From positions 1 through 36,919 of the IMG/VR virus record IMGVR_UViG_3300027909_000046: a stretch of 36,919 bases of DNA. One strand, 5' to 3'. Numbering within the stretch: position 1 is the stretch's first letter; the number at the start of each line of letters is the position of its first letter. Under the pieces are notes generated by a model. That model saw only the letters and a program-made list of their open reading frames with translations. It was not told the origin of the DNA and ran no database searches. Source of the stretch: a virus. The position numbers were made by a program, and so were the translations under genes. Below, one piece after another: positions 27,984-36,376 of this stretch.

Positions 27984-29591
27984 ATGCCACAAATTCAAAT
28001 TGTAGGCCCATCAAGACAAGACTTAATGATGGAGCAGGTTGGACAATCCATAGGTCAAGGCTTAGGGCAGTTCGCTACCAATTATCTTGCTAACAAGTCG
28101 TTACAGAATGTTTTAAGCGATCCTGCATTAAAAGACGCTCCTTTATCTGAAAAACAATCTCGCTTACAGCAAGCCTTGCAGCCATACGGTGAAGTCGGTG
28201 AAAACATACTTCAAAAGAGAATGGCAATAGCCCAGCAAGAAACGGCTGAAGGGATGATGAATAAGGCTAAAAAGATAGCTTCTAAACCAGGTGCGACACC
28301 TTCTGATATACTTTTTGGATTAATCGAAGCCGGACAAGGAGTTCCAGGGAGTGAACGTTTTATTGCACCTGTATTTCAACAATTAATGCAGCAAAAACAA
28401 AATCAAGCCATTTTGGATTCTATTCCAGGAGGAACAGGTCAACCAACTACAAGTCAATCGTCTGCAACACCACAACCACCTATTTCATCGCCTAATATAT
28501 CTGCGCAAAATCTATCACCTCAACAAATGCAACAGCCTGGGCAAACTTCTTTACCTGTAATACCCCAGCAAGCGCAGCAACCACAACAACAGCAACCTAA
28601 TCAAATATTTCCGCCAGCTGAACAGGGGCAAGGAGTACAAATTGGGGGGACTAGTGGTTTATATGCAGGAATAACACCAGAAGAAGAAATTAATCGAAAG
28701 GCAACAGCAGCGCAGCAGGCAACACAAGACCCAGCCATATACGATTTAGTTTATCAAAGAGAACAAGCAAGAAATGCCGAAAAATTAGCTCAAAATAAAC
28801 AGTTTGTAGAAAGCCAAGCATTAGAGACAGCTAGACAGGCCGATATATTAGCTAGGAATGAGCAATTAGAGAAATTTGCTAAACCTAAGTTACCTGGAGC
28901 TTCACCGGAAGAATTGAATGATTTCATGAGAATGGGACAGAAATACTCAAATCTTTCTCCTGGTGAATGGTATGAAAAGACCAGGCAAGATTTTGATAAA
29001 TTTATGAATGTTAAATCACAATTTGATAAAGCCTTTGTCCCTGGTGCACTTCGAGGGATTTATTTAGGTGGTGCAGAAAGAGAAAAGGAATTAAGCACAT
29101 TAACACCAATTGTTCAAGATCTAAAGAAATATGGAAAAGGTGCATATGCTAGAAATAGATTAGCAGAACTAGGTCTAACTCAAACAGAAATCGAAAAGGT
29201 TTATAATCCATTGCCAAAGACAATCATACCTGAAATTATGAAAATGCCTAAAGGAGTAAATCCACCAGAAACAGGATTGGAAAGTTATAGAAAACAATCA
29301 AGAAATAGCCCTCAAGTTGACCTTGCTTATGGTGGACAGGTTGCAGATCTATTAATGGAACATGGCAAAGGCAACTCTCTTTTAGCATTGCGTGACGAAC
29401 TCATGACTAAGCGTCATTATAGCTGGGAGCAATTCCAAAGAGGATTGCAAATGGCAGAAGATAGGGGGTTTCAATTAAATCCAGAGCAGCAAGCGGAAAG
29501 AGAAGAGTTGCGAAATCCTCCTAGAAGTTCTATAGCAAATATTTTCCGTGGATTAGGTAATATCCTTGATGTGTTTAGGGGTGCAAAATGA
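27984..29591 (+). CDS. Large internal virion / DNA-ejection protein
   Basis: 535 residues with AAAGGGG upstream. N-terminal helices (MPQIQIVGPSRQDLMMEQVG, LGQFATNYLANKSLQNVL) are followed by a long Gln/Pro-rich linker (about 150-215), then helical segments with EEINRKATAAQQATQDPAIY and KQFVESQALETARQADILAR. The C-terminal third holds REKELSTLTPIVQDLKKYGK and HYSWEQFQRGLQMAEDRGF. Long, mostly helical, low-complexity proteins here eject with the DNA in short-tailed phages. It overlaps the next gene by 4 nt. Confidence 0.6.
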   Translation: MPQIQIVGPSRQDLMMEQVGQSIGQGLGQFATNYLANKSLQNVLSDPALKDAPLSEKQSRLQQALQPYGEVGENILQKRMAIAQQETAEGMMNKAKKIASKPGATPSDILFGLIEAGQGVPGSERFIAPVFQQLMQQKQNQAILDSIPGGTGQPTTSQSSATPQPPISSPNISAQNLSPQQMQQPGQTSLPVIPQQAQQPQQQQPNQIFPPAEQGQGVQIGGTSGLYAGITPEEEINRKATAAQQATQDPAIYDLVYQREQARNAEKLAQNKQFVESQALETARQADILARNEQLEKFAKPKLPGASPEELNDFMRMGQKYSNLSPGEWYEKTRQDFDKFMNVKSQFDKAFVPGALRGIYLGGAEREKELSTLTPIVQDLKKYGKGAYARNRLAELGLTQTEIEKVYNPLPKTIIPEIMKMPKGVNPPETGLESYRKQSRNSPQVDLAYGGQVADLLMEHGKGNSLLALRDELMTKRHYSWEQFQRGLQMAEDRGFQLNPEQQAEREELRNPPRSSIANIFRGLGNILDVFRGAK

Positions 29592-31090
29592 ATCCTATTG
29601 GTACAGCTGTCTTAAGTGGTTACAATGCAATTCAAATATTAAGCTATTTGAAAGGGCTATCATCAAATCTTAAGAAAAAAATAAATCAAGCAGAGAAGTT
29701 AGGACATAAGCCAGAAGAGATTGTAAATTATTTTTACGACACAGCTGAATCTGAATTGTCATCAGGTTATAAGACATCAAATAAAATAGAAGCACAAAGG
29801 CGTGCAGATGATGCCGAAAAAGTAAAAAAAGCATTAGGAATAGGAGTCGCAGCTCTAGGAGCATTTGCCCTTACAAAAGGAACACCAACAGCACCAAGCA
29901 ATATAACCCCAACAGGTGCCGTTAGGCCATCAGCTATTTATCAAGGCCCACCGCCTCCAAGACAAATCGGAGCACCGCAACAAAGATTAGGGTTGCCCGC
30001 CCCAGCACAAGCGGCAGGTGTTGCACAACCGACACCGCCGAGTCCAGCAGCACCAAACGCACCAGCACCGCAACCACCAAGCCAACCTATTCAAATGGGA
30101 ATGCGTCCCTCCCAATCTAATCTACCAACCCGGGAAACAATGCTTCAACAAGGCTTCCACCCCAAAGAAGTTGATGCAGTTATTAAAATAAAACAGAAAG
30201 CACAAGAGAGTGAAAAGCTTTGGGAGTTAGCAAAACAGAAAAGAGCCAAAGCACCACCAGAAAATAAAGATTTTATGCGGATTGCTAAAGTTTTAGTACA
30301 AACAGGAACAATCGCAGATCAAGAAAAGTTTGGACAATTCAAAAAGTATTGGGATGCTACAGAAGGCCAAAAACGATTACCACCAGTAGCAGAATTTGAG
30401 AAATTCAGAACATTGACAAAAGGGTGGACAGAGCCGGAAGCACAAGAACTTGCACCAATGCAACAAGAATTACCAGTACAAGAACCAGAAGAAATACAGC
30501 CGATCAAATTAGAAAAGAAAACAAAGATTGTAACTCCTGATGGTGATATTGGCGAAATTTCTCAGATCTCTGGGAAAAATGCTTTAATATCAACTGATGA
30601 CGGTAAAACGAATCAAAAGTTAGATAAGTTAGAAGCGATCACCCCAGAAGTCGATGACGTACTAGAAAATTACAAAAGACTTATTGAATCCATTCCGGAA
30701 GAATATAAATCAGCGGTTGTAAATTTTATAGGTTTCGATCCGGATAGACGTAAGTTATCAGTCCGTTTTCACAGCGGAGACCAATATATTTATGAAGATC
30801 TAGATGAAGAAGATGTAACAAGAATAGCCGAGGCATTTCATTTAGCTAAAACATCAGGTGGGAACGTGTATGGAGCCTGGTCACCAAACGACCCTTCAAG
30901 AGGTGCTGGATTATATAAACTGATCCAAGAACTTCAAAAGAAATATGGAGGAAAGGGTAAAGAGTATTCAGCTAAATTTAAGACACTTTATGATTACTTT
31001 GCGTTACCTAAACAACTGCTAGAAGAAGAAAATAAGAGAATACGAGATGAAAAAAGAGCAAACAAAAAACCCAAAAAAGCTAAGCATTGA
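29588..31090 (+). CDS. Large internal virion protein with Pro-rich linker and KTSC-like segment
   Basis: 500 residues. N-terminal helices and a hydrophobic stretch (KKALGIGVAALGAFALTKGT, about 80-100) could insert in a membrane during DNA entry. A long Pro/Ala/Gln-rich linker follows (about 105-175), then an alpha-helical part. Residues about 375-400 read SVRFHSGDQYIYEDLDEEDV, which resembles a KTSC domain (a small fold with an F-x-G-x-x-Y-x-Y strand pair), and a basic tail ends KANKKPKKAKH-like. Together with the two genes before it, it forms the ejection-protein set. Function inferred from order and composition. Confidence 0.58.
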   Translation: MNPIGTAVLSGYNAIQILSYLKGLSSNLKKKINQAEKLGHKPEEIVNYFYDTAESELSSGYKTSNKIEAQRRADDAEKVKKALGIGVAALGAFALTKGTPTAPSNITPTGAVRPSAIYQGPPPPRQIGAPQQRLGLPAPAQAAGVAQPTPPSPAAPNAPAPQPPSQPIQMGMRPSQSNLPTRETMLQQGFHPKEVDAVIKIKQKAQESEKLWELAKQKRAKAPPENKDFMRIAKVLVQTGTIADQEKFGQFKKYWDATEGQKRLPPVAEFEKFRTLTKGWTEPEAQELAPMQQELPVQEPEEIQPIKLEKKTKIVTPDGDIGEISQISGKNALISTDDGKTNQKLDKLEAITPEVDDVLENYKRLIESIPEEYKSAVVNFIGFDPDRRKLSVRFHSGDQYIYEDLDEEDVTRIAEAFHLAKTSGGNVYGAWSPNDPSRGAGLYKLIQELQKKYGGKGKEYSAKFKTLYDYFALPKQLLEEENKRIRDEKRANKKPKKAKH

Positions 31091-31157
31091 AGATGCTGTC
31101 GCTTTAATGGGTATAGTTCATGACAAAAAATTAAAAAAGAAAAAGAAGAAGCGCTAA
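31047..31157 (+). CDS. Lysine-rich mini-protein at the end of the ejection operon
   Basis: 36 residues (MKKEQTKNPKKLSIEDAVAL, ending KKKKKKR), overlapping the end of the preceding gene by 44 nt in another frame. ACGAG lies before the ATG. It resembles the other Lys-rich mini-proteins of this window in size and composition. Support is only the open frame and its overlap, so it may not be expressed. Confidence 0.38.
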   Translation: MKKEQTKNPKKLSIEDAVALMGIVHDKKLKKKKKKR

Positions 31158-31333
31158 TAATTTATTTTAGCTTTCAAAGCAATAATCTGCCTTTTTAAAT
31201 CTTCCATTTCCAAATCCCTTCTTTGATCATCACAGATCTTTTTTTGATGCGCACAACCGTTATTGTATCCAAACAATACGCCTATGATAACACCAAGAAA
31301 ACCCCAGAAAATAAAATCAGAATTATCATTCAT
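31154..31333 (-). CDS. Small membrane protein with one TM segment and a coiled coil
   Basis: 59 residues from MNDNSDFIFWGFLGVIIGVL, with AGGTGATTT before the ATG. Residues 7-22 form one membrane helix. The rest (QRRDLEMEDLKRQIIALKAK) is a periplasm- or cytoplasm-facing coiled coil. That plan resembles inner-membrane spanins (Rz-like), but the soluble part is short, so a lysis role is only a possibility. It is last in the minus-strand cassette between ejection and fibre genes. Confidence 0.55.
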   Translation of the reverse strand: MNDNSDFIFWGFLGVIIGVLFGYNNGCAHQKKICDDQRRDLEMEDLKRQIIALKAKINY

Positions 31334-31336
31334 AAA

Positions 31337-31579
31337 TCACCTGCTTCTAAAATAATCGACAGTTCCATCACTATAACGAATAGTGCCAGAATTGCCATGT
31401 TGTTGAATATATGTAGTCTGTCCATTTTGATGATTAATCACAGTGGTTTGTGGGTTGTACTGATACGCAGTGCTATATGGAGTTGGATTATAATTAGCAC
31501 CAGTATTATATTGCGGGCCATAATACCCAAACGAATTAGCAGCAATTAAACTAAATATTAATGTAAATATAATTTTCAT
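31337..31579 (-). CDS. Small secreted protein with signal peptide
   Basis: 80 residues from ATG 31579 (AAGGA 7 nt upstream); the TTG two codons earlier is not needed. Residues 1-19 are a Sec-type signal peptide (MKIIFTLIFSLIAANSFG), with probable cleavage near GYYG. The mature part is Tyr-, Asn- and Gln-rich (YYGPQYNTGANYNPTPYSTA) and ends with strands reading TTYIQQHGNSGTIRYSDGTV. Export by the host is expected, so it may act at the cell surface, for instance in superinfection exclusion or lysogenic conversion. The function is unproven. Confidence 0.65.
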   Translation of the reverse strand: MKIIFTLIFSLIAANSFGYYGPQYNTGANYNPTPYSTAYQYNPQTTVINHQNGQTTYIQQHGNSGTIRYSDGTVDYFRSR

Positions 31580-31581
31580 AT

Positions 31582-31800
31582 TCAATCCTTTAAATTTTCT
31601 TTTATAATCTTCATATTTTCTTCGTATCCAACCATGGATAATCGAATAAATTCAGTTTCGCATATTCGATAAGGTGAACGCCCTTTATTAGTTAATTTAA
31701 TAGCGTTAATGCGACCCTCCCTTATAAATTTGCGAATAGTTTGAGGTGTAACTCTTAATATTTCCGCGAACTCTTCAACTGTATAATACTTCTCTTTCAT
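31582..31800 (-). CDS. MerR/excisionase-like HTH protein
   Basis: 72 residues from MKEKYYTVEEFAEILRVTPQ at 31800. This is the start of an excisionase/MerR-type helix-turn-helix (Y-T-V-E-E-F-A-E-x-L, then PQTIRKFIREGRINAIKLTN, then YRICETEFIRLS). Such proteins bind DNA as small winged helices and serve as excisionases or regulators. No integrase gene is in the window. It is first in the minus-strand cassette, and its promoter places the transcript start almost at the ATG. A longer frame to 31836 has no ribosome site. Confidence 0.7.
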   Translation of the reverse strand: MKEKYYTVEEFAEILRVTPQTIRKFIREGRINAIKLTNKGRSPYRICETEFIRLSMVGYEENMKIIKENLKD

Positions 31801-31807
31801 ACTCACA

Positions 31808-31836
31808 AGTATACACAAACAGTCATAAATATACAA
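31808..31836 (-). promoter_or_regulatory. Sigma70-type promoter for the minus-strand cassette
   Basis: On the minus strand TTGTAT (31836-31831) and TATACT (31813-31808) are separated by 17 nt. The start of transcription is expected at about 31801, practically at the ATG, so the first gene may be translated from a leaderless message. The -10 region also lies in the near-palindrome ACAAGTATACACAA, a possible operator for the HTH protein it controls. Confidence 0.5.
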
Positions 31837-31861
31837 GATTACATCTTTATTTTAATTCCAT

Positions 31862-31890
31862 TTGACATTCAAAAAATGCCTGCTTACTTC
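31862..31890 (+). promoter_or_regulatory. Candidate promoter for the repetitive fibre gene
   Basis: A perfect TTGACA (31862-31867) is followed after 17 nt by TACTTC (31885-31890), a weak -10. It lies 23 nt before the ATG at 31914. Support is the -35 match and position only. Confidence 0.4.
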
Positions 31891-31913
31891 GAAGTTTCAC
31901 AAAGAGAGGAAAT

Positions 31914-34493
31914 ATGGCAATCAGAACAAAAATTCAGCAGGCCCTCGGACTAGGTGCACCATTTGTAAATGTTCAACCACCACCAATTATTGCAGAAAGA
32001 GCGCCTGCTAGCACAGACAATCAAGTTGCTATGGGCCAAATGTGGATCGATAATTCCGAAAGTCCTTTTGTAACATATTTCTGGGATGGTGAAGATTGGG
32101 AAGCAGGGGGGAATCCTCATGCAACCACTACAGAATTCGGAATCGTGATCCTCAATGATTCAGTCACTATGGCGGGCGCAACTGATGAGCAAGTGCCAAC
32201 AGCTCTTGCAATAAAAACATATGCCGATAACTTAGCAATTGCAGGATCTCCTGTTGCCACTGAAACAACCGCTGGTATAGGCGAATTAGCAACAGATGCT
32301 CAAGCGGTGGCGAGAACTGCCTCAACTGGCGCATTGGCTTTATTTGTAACCCCCACAAACTTATCACCTGTTTTAGCATCACCAACCCCGATTGGAAGTA
32401 CTGCCGCATCTACAGGAGCCTTCACCACATTGACAGCCACCGCAACAGGTGCAGCCGTTGCACTTACTTCAGATACAGCCTCAAGCTTTGGAGTTACTGG
32501 AGCAGGTGTTGACCTAACTTTATCTAGTGCTGCTGGTAGAGTAATAGTTAATGGTGAAGAGGCCGCAGCTAATGCAATAACCCTTTTATCGGCAGCGGGC
32601 GGAATTGATGCAGATGCAGCCTTACAAGTAAATATTGCAAGTTCCCAGAATGCTGTAGACGCAATTAGAATAGTAGCGAGTGCAGGTGGAATCGACATTG
32701 ACGCGGTTGGCGCTGCCACAGAAGACATAAACATAACCAACACAGGCGGATCGGTCGTAATCGTGGCTACCGAATCAGCAGCGGATAGCGTGGTTATTCA
32801 GTCTACCACTGGAGGTATTGATATTCTGGCGTCAGGTGCAGCAGCCGGTGAGGATATTGACATCGTAGCTACTGGTTCCAGTGTAAATATTACAAGCACA
32901 GAGAACAACGCTGGCGCAATTATTGTCCAAGCCAATGGCGGAGCATCCGAAAGAGTAACGCTACTTTCTTCGCAAGGTACAGGGGCAGACAGCATAAACC
33001 TTGAGTCGACCGCTGGCGGTATTACTTTATCGGCTGCCTTAGCTTCAGCAGATGCTATTAATCTAGCAGCCTCAGCAGGTGGAGTAGATATAGACGGAGC
33101 TTTACAAGTTAATATTGCTTCTTCGCAAAACGCAGTAGACGCAATCCGTATAGTGGCCTCTGCTGGTGGTATTGACATTGATGCGGTTGGCGCGGCTACC
33201 GAAGATATTAATATCACAAATACAGGTGGTAGTGTCTATATTGGCGCAACAGAATCAGCGGCTGACGCGGTAAAACTCGAAGCCACCGCAGGCGGTATCG
33301 ACATTTTTGCTTCAAATGCAGCAGCTGGAGAAGATATCGATATCGTAGCTACTGGTAGCTCAGTGAATATTTCCGCAACCGAAGACAATGCAGGTGCTAT
33401 CACCATTGGTACAAACGGTGGAACTTCTGAAAGAATAACCGTTACATGTGCACAAGGTACAAACGCTGCAAGTATTGGATTAACTTCAACAGCTGGCGGC
33501 ATTACATTAACAGCAGGTTTGGCAACAGCAGACGCAATTAATCTAGTAACTAGCGGTGCCGGCGGTGGAATTGATGTCGATGCTGGAACAGCTGGTTTCA
33601 TTGTAGATACCACAGGCGGGATATCCTTAGATTCAGCAGCAGCAAGCAATTTTACTGCAACAGGAGCCTTTGATATTACCATCCAATCCACAGCTGGATC
33701 AGTAATAGTCAGCGCCTCGGAAGATGCCGCTGACGCTATCCAGGTTCTATCCACAGCAGGAGGAATTGACATCCTGGCCACAGGCGCCGCAGCTCAAGAC
33801 ATTGATATTGTCAATACCGGAGGCAGCTTAAACCTATCGGCCACAGAAAGCGCAGCGGATAGTATCACAATTATTTCTACGGCTGGTGGTATAGATATAC
33901 TCGCTTCCGGAGCGGCAGCTGGAGAAGATATCGATATCGTAGCTACTGGTTCCAGTGTAAACATTACAAGTACAGAAAGTGCAGCTGACTCAATCGTTAT
34001 CACTTCCAGTGCGGGCGGTATAGACATTCTAGCCTCTGGAGCAGCAGCTGGAGAAGATATAGACATTGTCGCAACAGGTTCTAGCATCAATATTACGGCT
34101 ACTGAAAGTGCAGCTGATGCGGTCGTAATTACTGCCGCCGGAGCAGCAGGCGGAATAAGTCTAGCAGCGGGAACAGGTGCGGTCAATTGCAATACAGATT
34201 TCAACTTAACTTCTGTTGCAACAAAGATATCTATGAATGGCGGTGCTGTAACTGACTTCATCGGACGAGCAACCCTAGTAGCCGGTACTGTCACAGTAGC
34301 TAATACAAACATTGCAGCAGGAGATAGAATCTTCGTAACACGTTCAGCGTTGAACGGATCACCTGCCCTAGGATTTCCCATTACAACTATAAGTGCGGGA
34401 GCTTCTTTCACAATTGCGGCATATAGCGCAACGGGCGCAGCGGTTGTAACGGATGTTTCAACATTCGATTATGTAATCGTAAGACAAACCTGA
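31914..34493 (+). CDS. Repetitive beta-helix-like tail fibre/spike protein
   Basis: 859 residues. The first about 130 (PPPIIAERAPASTDNQVAMG, GNPHATTTEFGIVILND) look like an attachment region. From about residue 170 to 780 the chain is built from repeats of the type ESAADSIxIxSxAGGIDILA, GEDIDIVATGSSVNIT, Ala/Gly/Thr/Ile-rich with regular short strands, consistent with a beta-helical or beta-solenoid shaft. A unit of about 43 residues recurs at the C-terminal side, and a larger block of about 160 residues recurs at 32621 and 33101. The final 110 residues are non-repetitive and may form a tip or trimerisation end. AGAGAGGAA lies before the ATG. Role as fibre is inferred. Confidence 0.65.
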   Translation: MAIRTKIQQALGLGAPFVNVQPPPIIAERAPASTDNQVAMGQMWIDNSESPFVTYFWDGEDWEAGGNPHATTTEFGIVILNDSVTMAGATDEQVPTALAIKTYADNLAIAGSPVATETTAGIGELATDAQAVARTASTGALALFVTPTNLSPVLASPTPIGSTAASTGAFTTLTATATGAAVALTSDTASSFGVTGAGVDLTLSSAAGRVIVNGEEAAANAITLLSAAGGIDADAALQVNIASSQNAVDAIRIVASAGGIDIDAVGAATEDINITNTGGSVVIVATESAADSVVIQSTTGGIDILASGAAAGEDIDIVATGSSVNITSTENNAGAIIVQANGGASERVTLLSSQGTGADSINLESTAGGITLSAALASADAINLAASAGGVDIDGALQVNIASSQNAVDAIRIVASAGGIDIDAVGAATEDINITNTGGSVYIGATESAADAVKLEATAGGIDIFASNAAAGEDIDIVATGSSVNISATEDNAGAITIGTNGGTSERITVTCAQGTNAASIGLTSTAGGITLTAGLATADAINLVTSGAGGGIDVDAGTAGFIVDTTGGISLDSAAASNFTATGAFDITIQSTAGSVIVSASEDAADAIQVLSTAGGIDILATGAAAQDIDIVNTGGSLNLSATESAADSITIISTAGGIDILASGAAAGEDIDIVATGSSVNITSTESAADSIVITSSAGGIDILASGAAAGEDIDIVATGSSINITATESAADAVVITAAGAAGGISLAAGTGAVNCNTDFNLTSVATKISMNGGAVTDFIGRATLVAGTVTVANTNIAAGDRIFVTRSALNGSPALGFPITTISAGASFTIAAYSATGAAVVTDVSTFDYVIVRQT

Positions 34494-34507
34494 TAAAGGG
34501 GTAATAA

Positions 34508-34855
34508 ATGTCAGAAAATAGCTCTAGATTAAGGCTAGATACCCTAAGAAGTGCTGCGGGTGGTTCTTGGGCAACTTATCAAGTTTTAGGATCGGCATTG
34601 TCCGATCCTGCTCGTATTTTGAAATTTACCAATAACGGCACTCTTGATGTTTTTGTTTCAGTAGATGCGACAAATGCATTTGATATTTTACCGGCTAATA
34701 GTTTTCTTTTGCTTGACCTGGCAGCTAATAAGCAAATGGACGGAGTTTTCTATTGGCCTGCCAATACACAATTCTATGTAAAGAGTGTTTCTGGCGCTGC
34801 TGGTGCTGTCACTGATATTGTTTATCTCTCAGTCTATCATGACGGAGGGTTATAA
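34508..34855 (+). CDS. Tail fibre-associated protein
   Basis: 115 residues with AAAGGGG before the ATG. It contains SWATYQVLGSALSDPARILK, FVSVDATNAFDILPANSFLL and MDGVFYWPANTQFYVKSVSG, a single beta-sandwich-like module with hydrophobic strands. The absence of any enzymatic motif and its place between two fibre genes suggest a small structural or adhesion module. It is joined to the next gene with no gap. Confidence 0.55.
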   Translation: MSENSSRLRLDTLRSAAGGSWATYQVLGSALSDPARILKFTNNGTLDVFVSVDATNAFDILPANSFLLLDLAANKQMDGVFYWPANTQFYVKSVSGAAGAVTDIVYLSVYHDGGL

Positions 34856-35413
34856 ATGAGCCAGGCGGGAATCATTAATGTAGCCGGTGGCGGAGGCGGT
34901 GGCTCGCCAATTCAGACGCTCACTGGAGACACAGGGGCGGCAGCCGAACCGGTTGCAAATAATATCAATATTCTCACTACAGATGAAACGGCAAATAATA
35001 CTAATGGCATAAGAAGCGAGTCAAGCTCACCAACGGGTGATGACGTAACTATATTTTTGACTAATCGTATCACGGGGACAGGAACAACAACAGACGATTC
35101 AACACTAGTTCCTTTGTTCAGTTTTGATTTAGGAGCGACTCCAGGCACTTATCTTTTCCAACATAATGTAATAGCTTACAACGTAACAGATACAACATCG
35201 TTAGGTTATGTAATTTATAAAGTTGTGCGAACAGATGGCGCATCGGGAACAGGAATTAGCTCACAGCCAGGGATTCAAGGCGATGAAGATGACATGGTTA
35301 ATGCTTTAGTGCAGGGGGCAATAATTGGAAACACCGTGGCGATTAGAGTCAGAGGATTAGCAGGAAAGACTATCAATTGGTACACAAAAACAACGTATGA
35401 TTTCATAGGGTAG
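34856..35413 (+). CDS. Glycine-rich spike/fibre protein
   Basis: 185 residues. N-terminal linker AGIINVAGGGGGGSPIQTLT followed by GDTGAAAEPVANNINILTTD. This is the glycine-rich then G-D-T/S-G motif also seen in the next gene (QTITGDSGGALSPTAGNWNVL). The rest is beta-rich (LVPLFSFDLGATPGTYLFQH, IAYNVTDTTSLGYVIYKVVR), compatible with a trimeric fibre domain. Its length and the shared motif suggest parts of a modular fibre set. Confidence 0.55.
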   Translation: MSQAGIINVAGGGGGGSPIQTLTGDTGAAAEPVANNINILTTDETANNTNGIRSESSSPTGDDVTIFLTNRITGTGTTTDDSTLVPLFSFDLGATPGTYLFQHNVIAYNVTDTTSLGYVIYKVVRTDGASGTGISSQPGIQGDEDDMVNALVQGAIIGNTVAIRVRGLAGKTINWYTKTTYDFIG

Positions 35414-35416
35414 ACA

Positions 35417-36367
35417 ATGCCAGGCTTATATAGTTCTATATCAAATGATCAAGATATTGTTTTTGCTGACAACGCAGATTTCAGCGGAGCAGATATACCT
35501 AGCCAAGCAAATGGTCTTCAAGATGATGGTCAATTATGGATCGGAAGAACAACTGTGCCAGTTGGCGAAACGCATGTAGTTGTTGGAAATATTACATCAT
35601 CATCATTAACTGTAGATTTCTCAGATCCCAACATCACCATAGAAACCAATGGCGGCGGAGCACCTGTTGAGGAATTTATATTGCAATCGGGAACAACCCC
35701 AGTAGTTCCAAACGCAAGCGGTCAAGTAGGATTTATCGGTGGAATTGATGTAGCGGGAACAAATCCAATAAGATCATACGGAGTTTCTGCTTCTCAAATG
35801 GCTGTAGTTGCTCAAATGAGTCAAGCTATAGCAGCGACGGATCCAACAAAGATCGGTCTTTGTAATTTCGATTCAGCAGATTTCACGGTTGACGCTAATG
35901 GTTTTGTTGCATTAGCAGGAGGTGGCGCAGGTCAAACGATAACTGGGGATTCAGGTGGCGCCCTATCCCCTACAGCAGGCAACTGGAATGTATTAGGACG
36001 TTCAGGTAGTAAGACAAGAGGTTCAGGAAGCACAATAACCGTTGACAGTCCACCATTTTCACAAGTGGGAGGAAGTGGTACAAGCGTATTAAATTCTGGT
36101 GAATTTGTAACAGCAACAGCAACGCGAACACTTCCCGCCACAGCAGGTCTAATCGATGGCGACTTAGTAATTTATTACTGTACAACAGCCAACATACTAA
36201 CTATTACAGCCAATACAGGACAAACCATACGTCACGGAGCCGGTATTTCATCGACAGGAGGAACTTGTGTTTCCACAGCAATTGGTGATTCGATAACCCT
36301 GCGTTTTGATGCGACAGCTGTATCATGGAGATCTGTGGGATCAATAGGTCTTTGGACAACAACTTAA
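35417..36367 (+). CDS. Modular tail fibre/spike protein
   Basis: 316 residues. It begins with ISNDQDIVFADNADFSGADI and SQANGLQDDGQLWIG, typical of a fibre collar. A second region shows GGGAPVEEFILQSGTTPVVP and the G-D-S-G motif (GQTITGDSGGALSP). The C-terminal part is a beta-rich domain with ATATRTLPATAGLIDGDLVI and ending SVGSIGLWTTT. The GDSG unit is shared with the preceding protein, suggesting duplication of fibre modules. Receptor-binding role is inferred. Confidence 0.58.
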   Translation: MPGLYSSISNDQDIVFADNADFSGADIPSQANGLQDDGQLWIGRTTVPVGETHVVVGNITSSSLTVDFSDPNITIETNGGGAPVEEFILQSGTTPVVPNASGQVGFIGGIDVAGTNPIRSYGVSASQMAVVAQMSQAIAATDPTKIGLCNFDSADFTVDANGFVALAGGGAGQTITGDSGGALSPTAGNWNVLGRSGSKTRGSGSTITVDSPPFSQVGGSGTSVLNSGEFVTATATRTLPATAGLIDGDLVIYYCTTANILTITANTGQTIRHGAGISSTGGTCVSTAIGDSITLRFDATAVSWRSVGSIGLWTTT

Positions 36368-36376
36368 GGAAAAAAA

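Noticed and set aside
32167-34411. Long minus-strand frames under the repetitive fibre gene
   Set aside because: They mirror the Ala/Gly/Ile repeats of the plus-strand gene, show repeats of low complexity, and have no independent start signals.
31914-34493. CRISPR-like array
   Set aside because: The repeats are coding, not identical in DNA, and no spacers of even length separate them. No CRISPR array was seen anywhere in the window.
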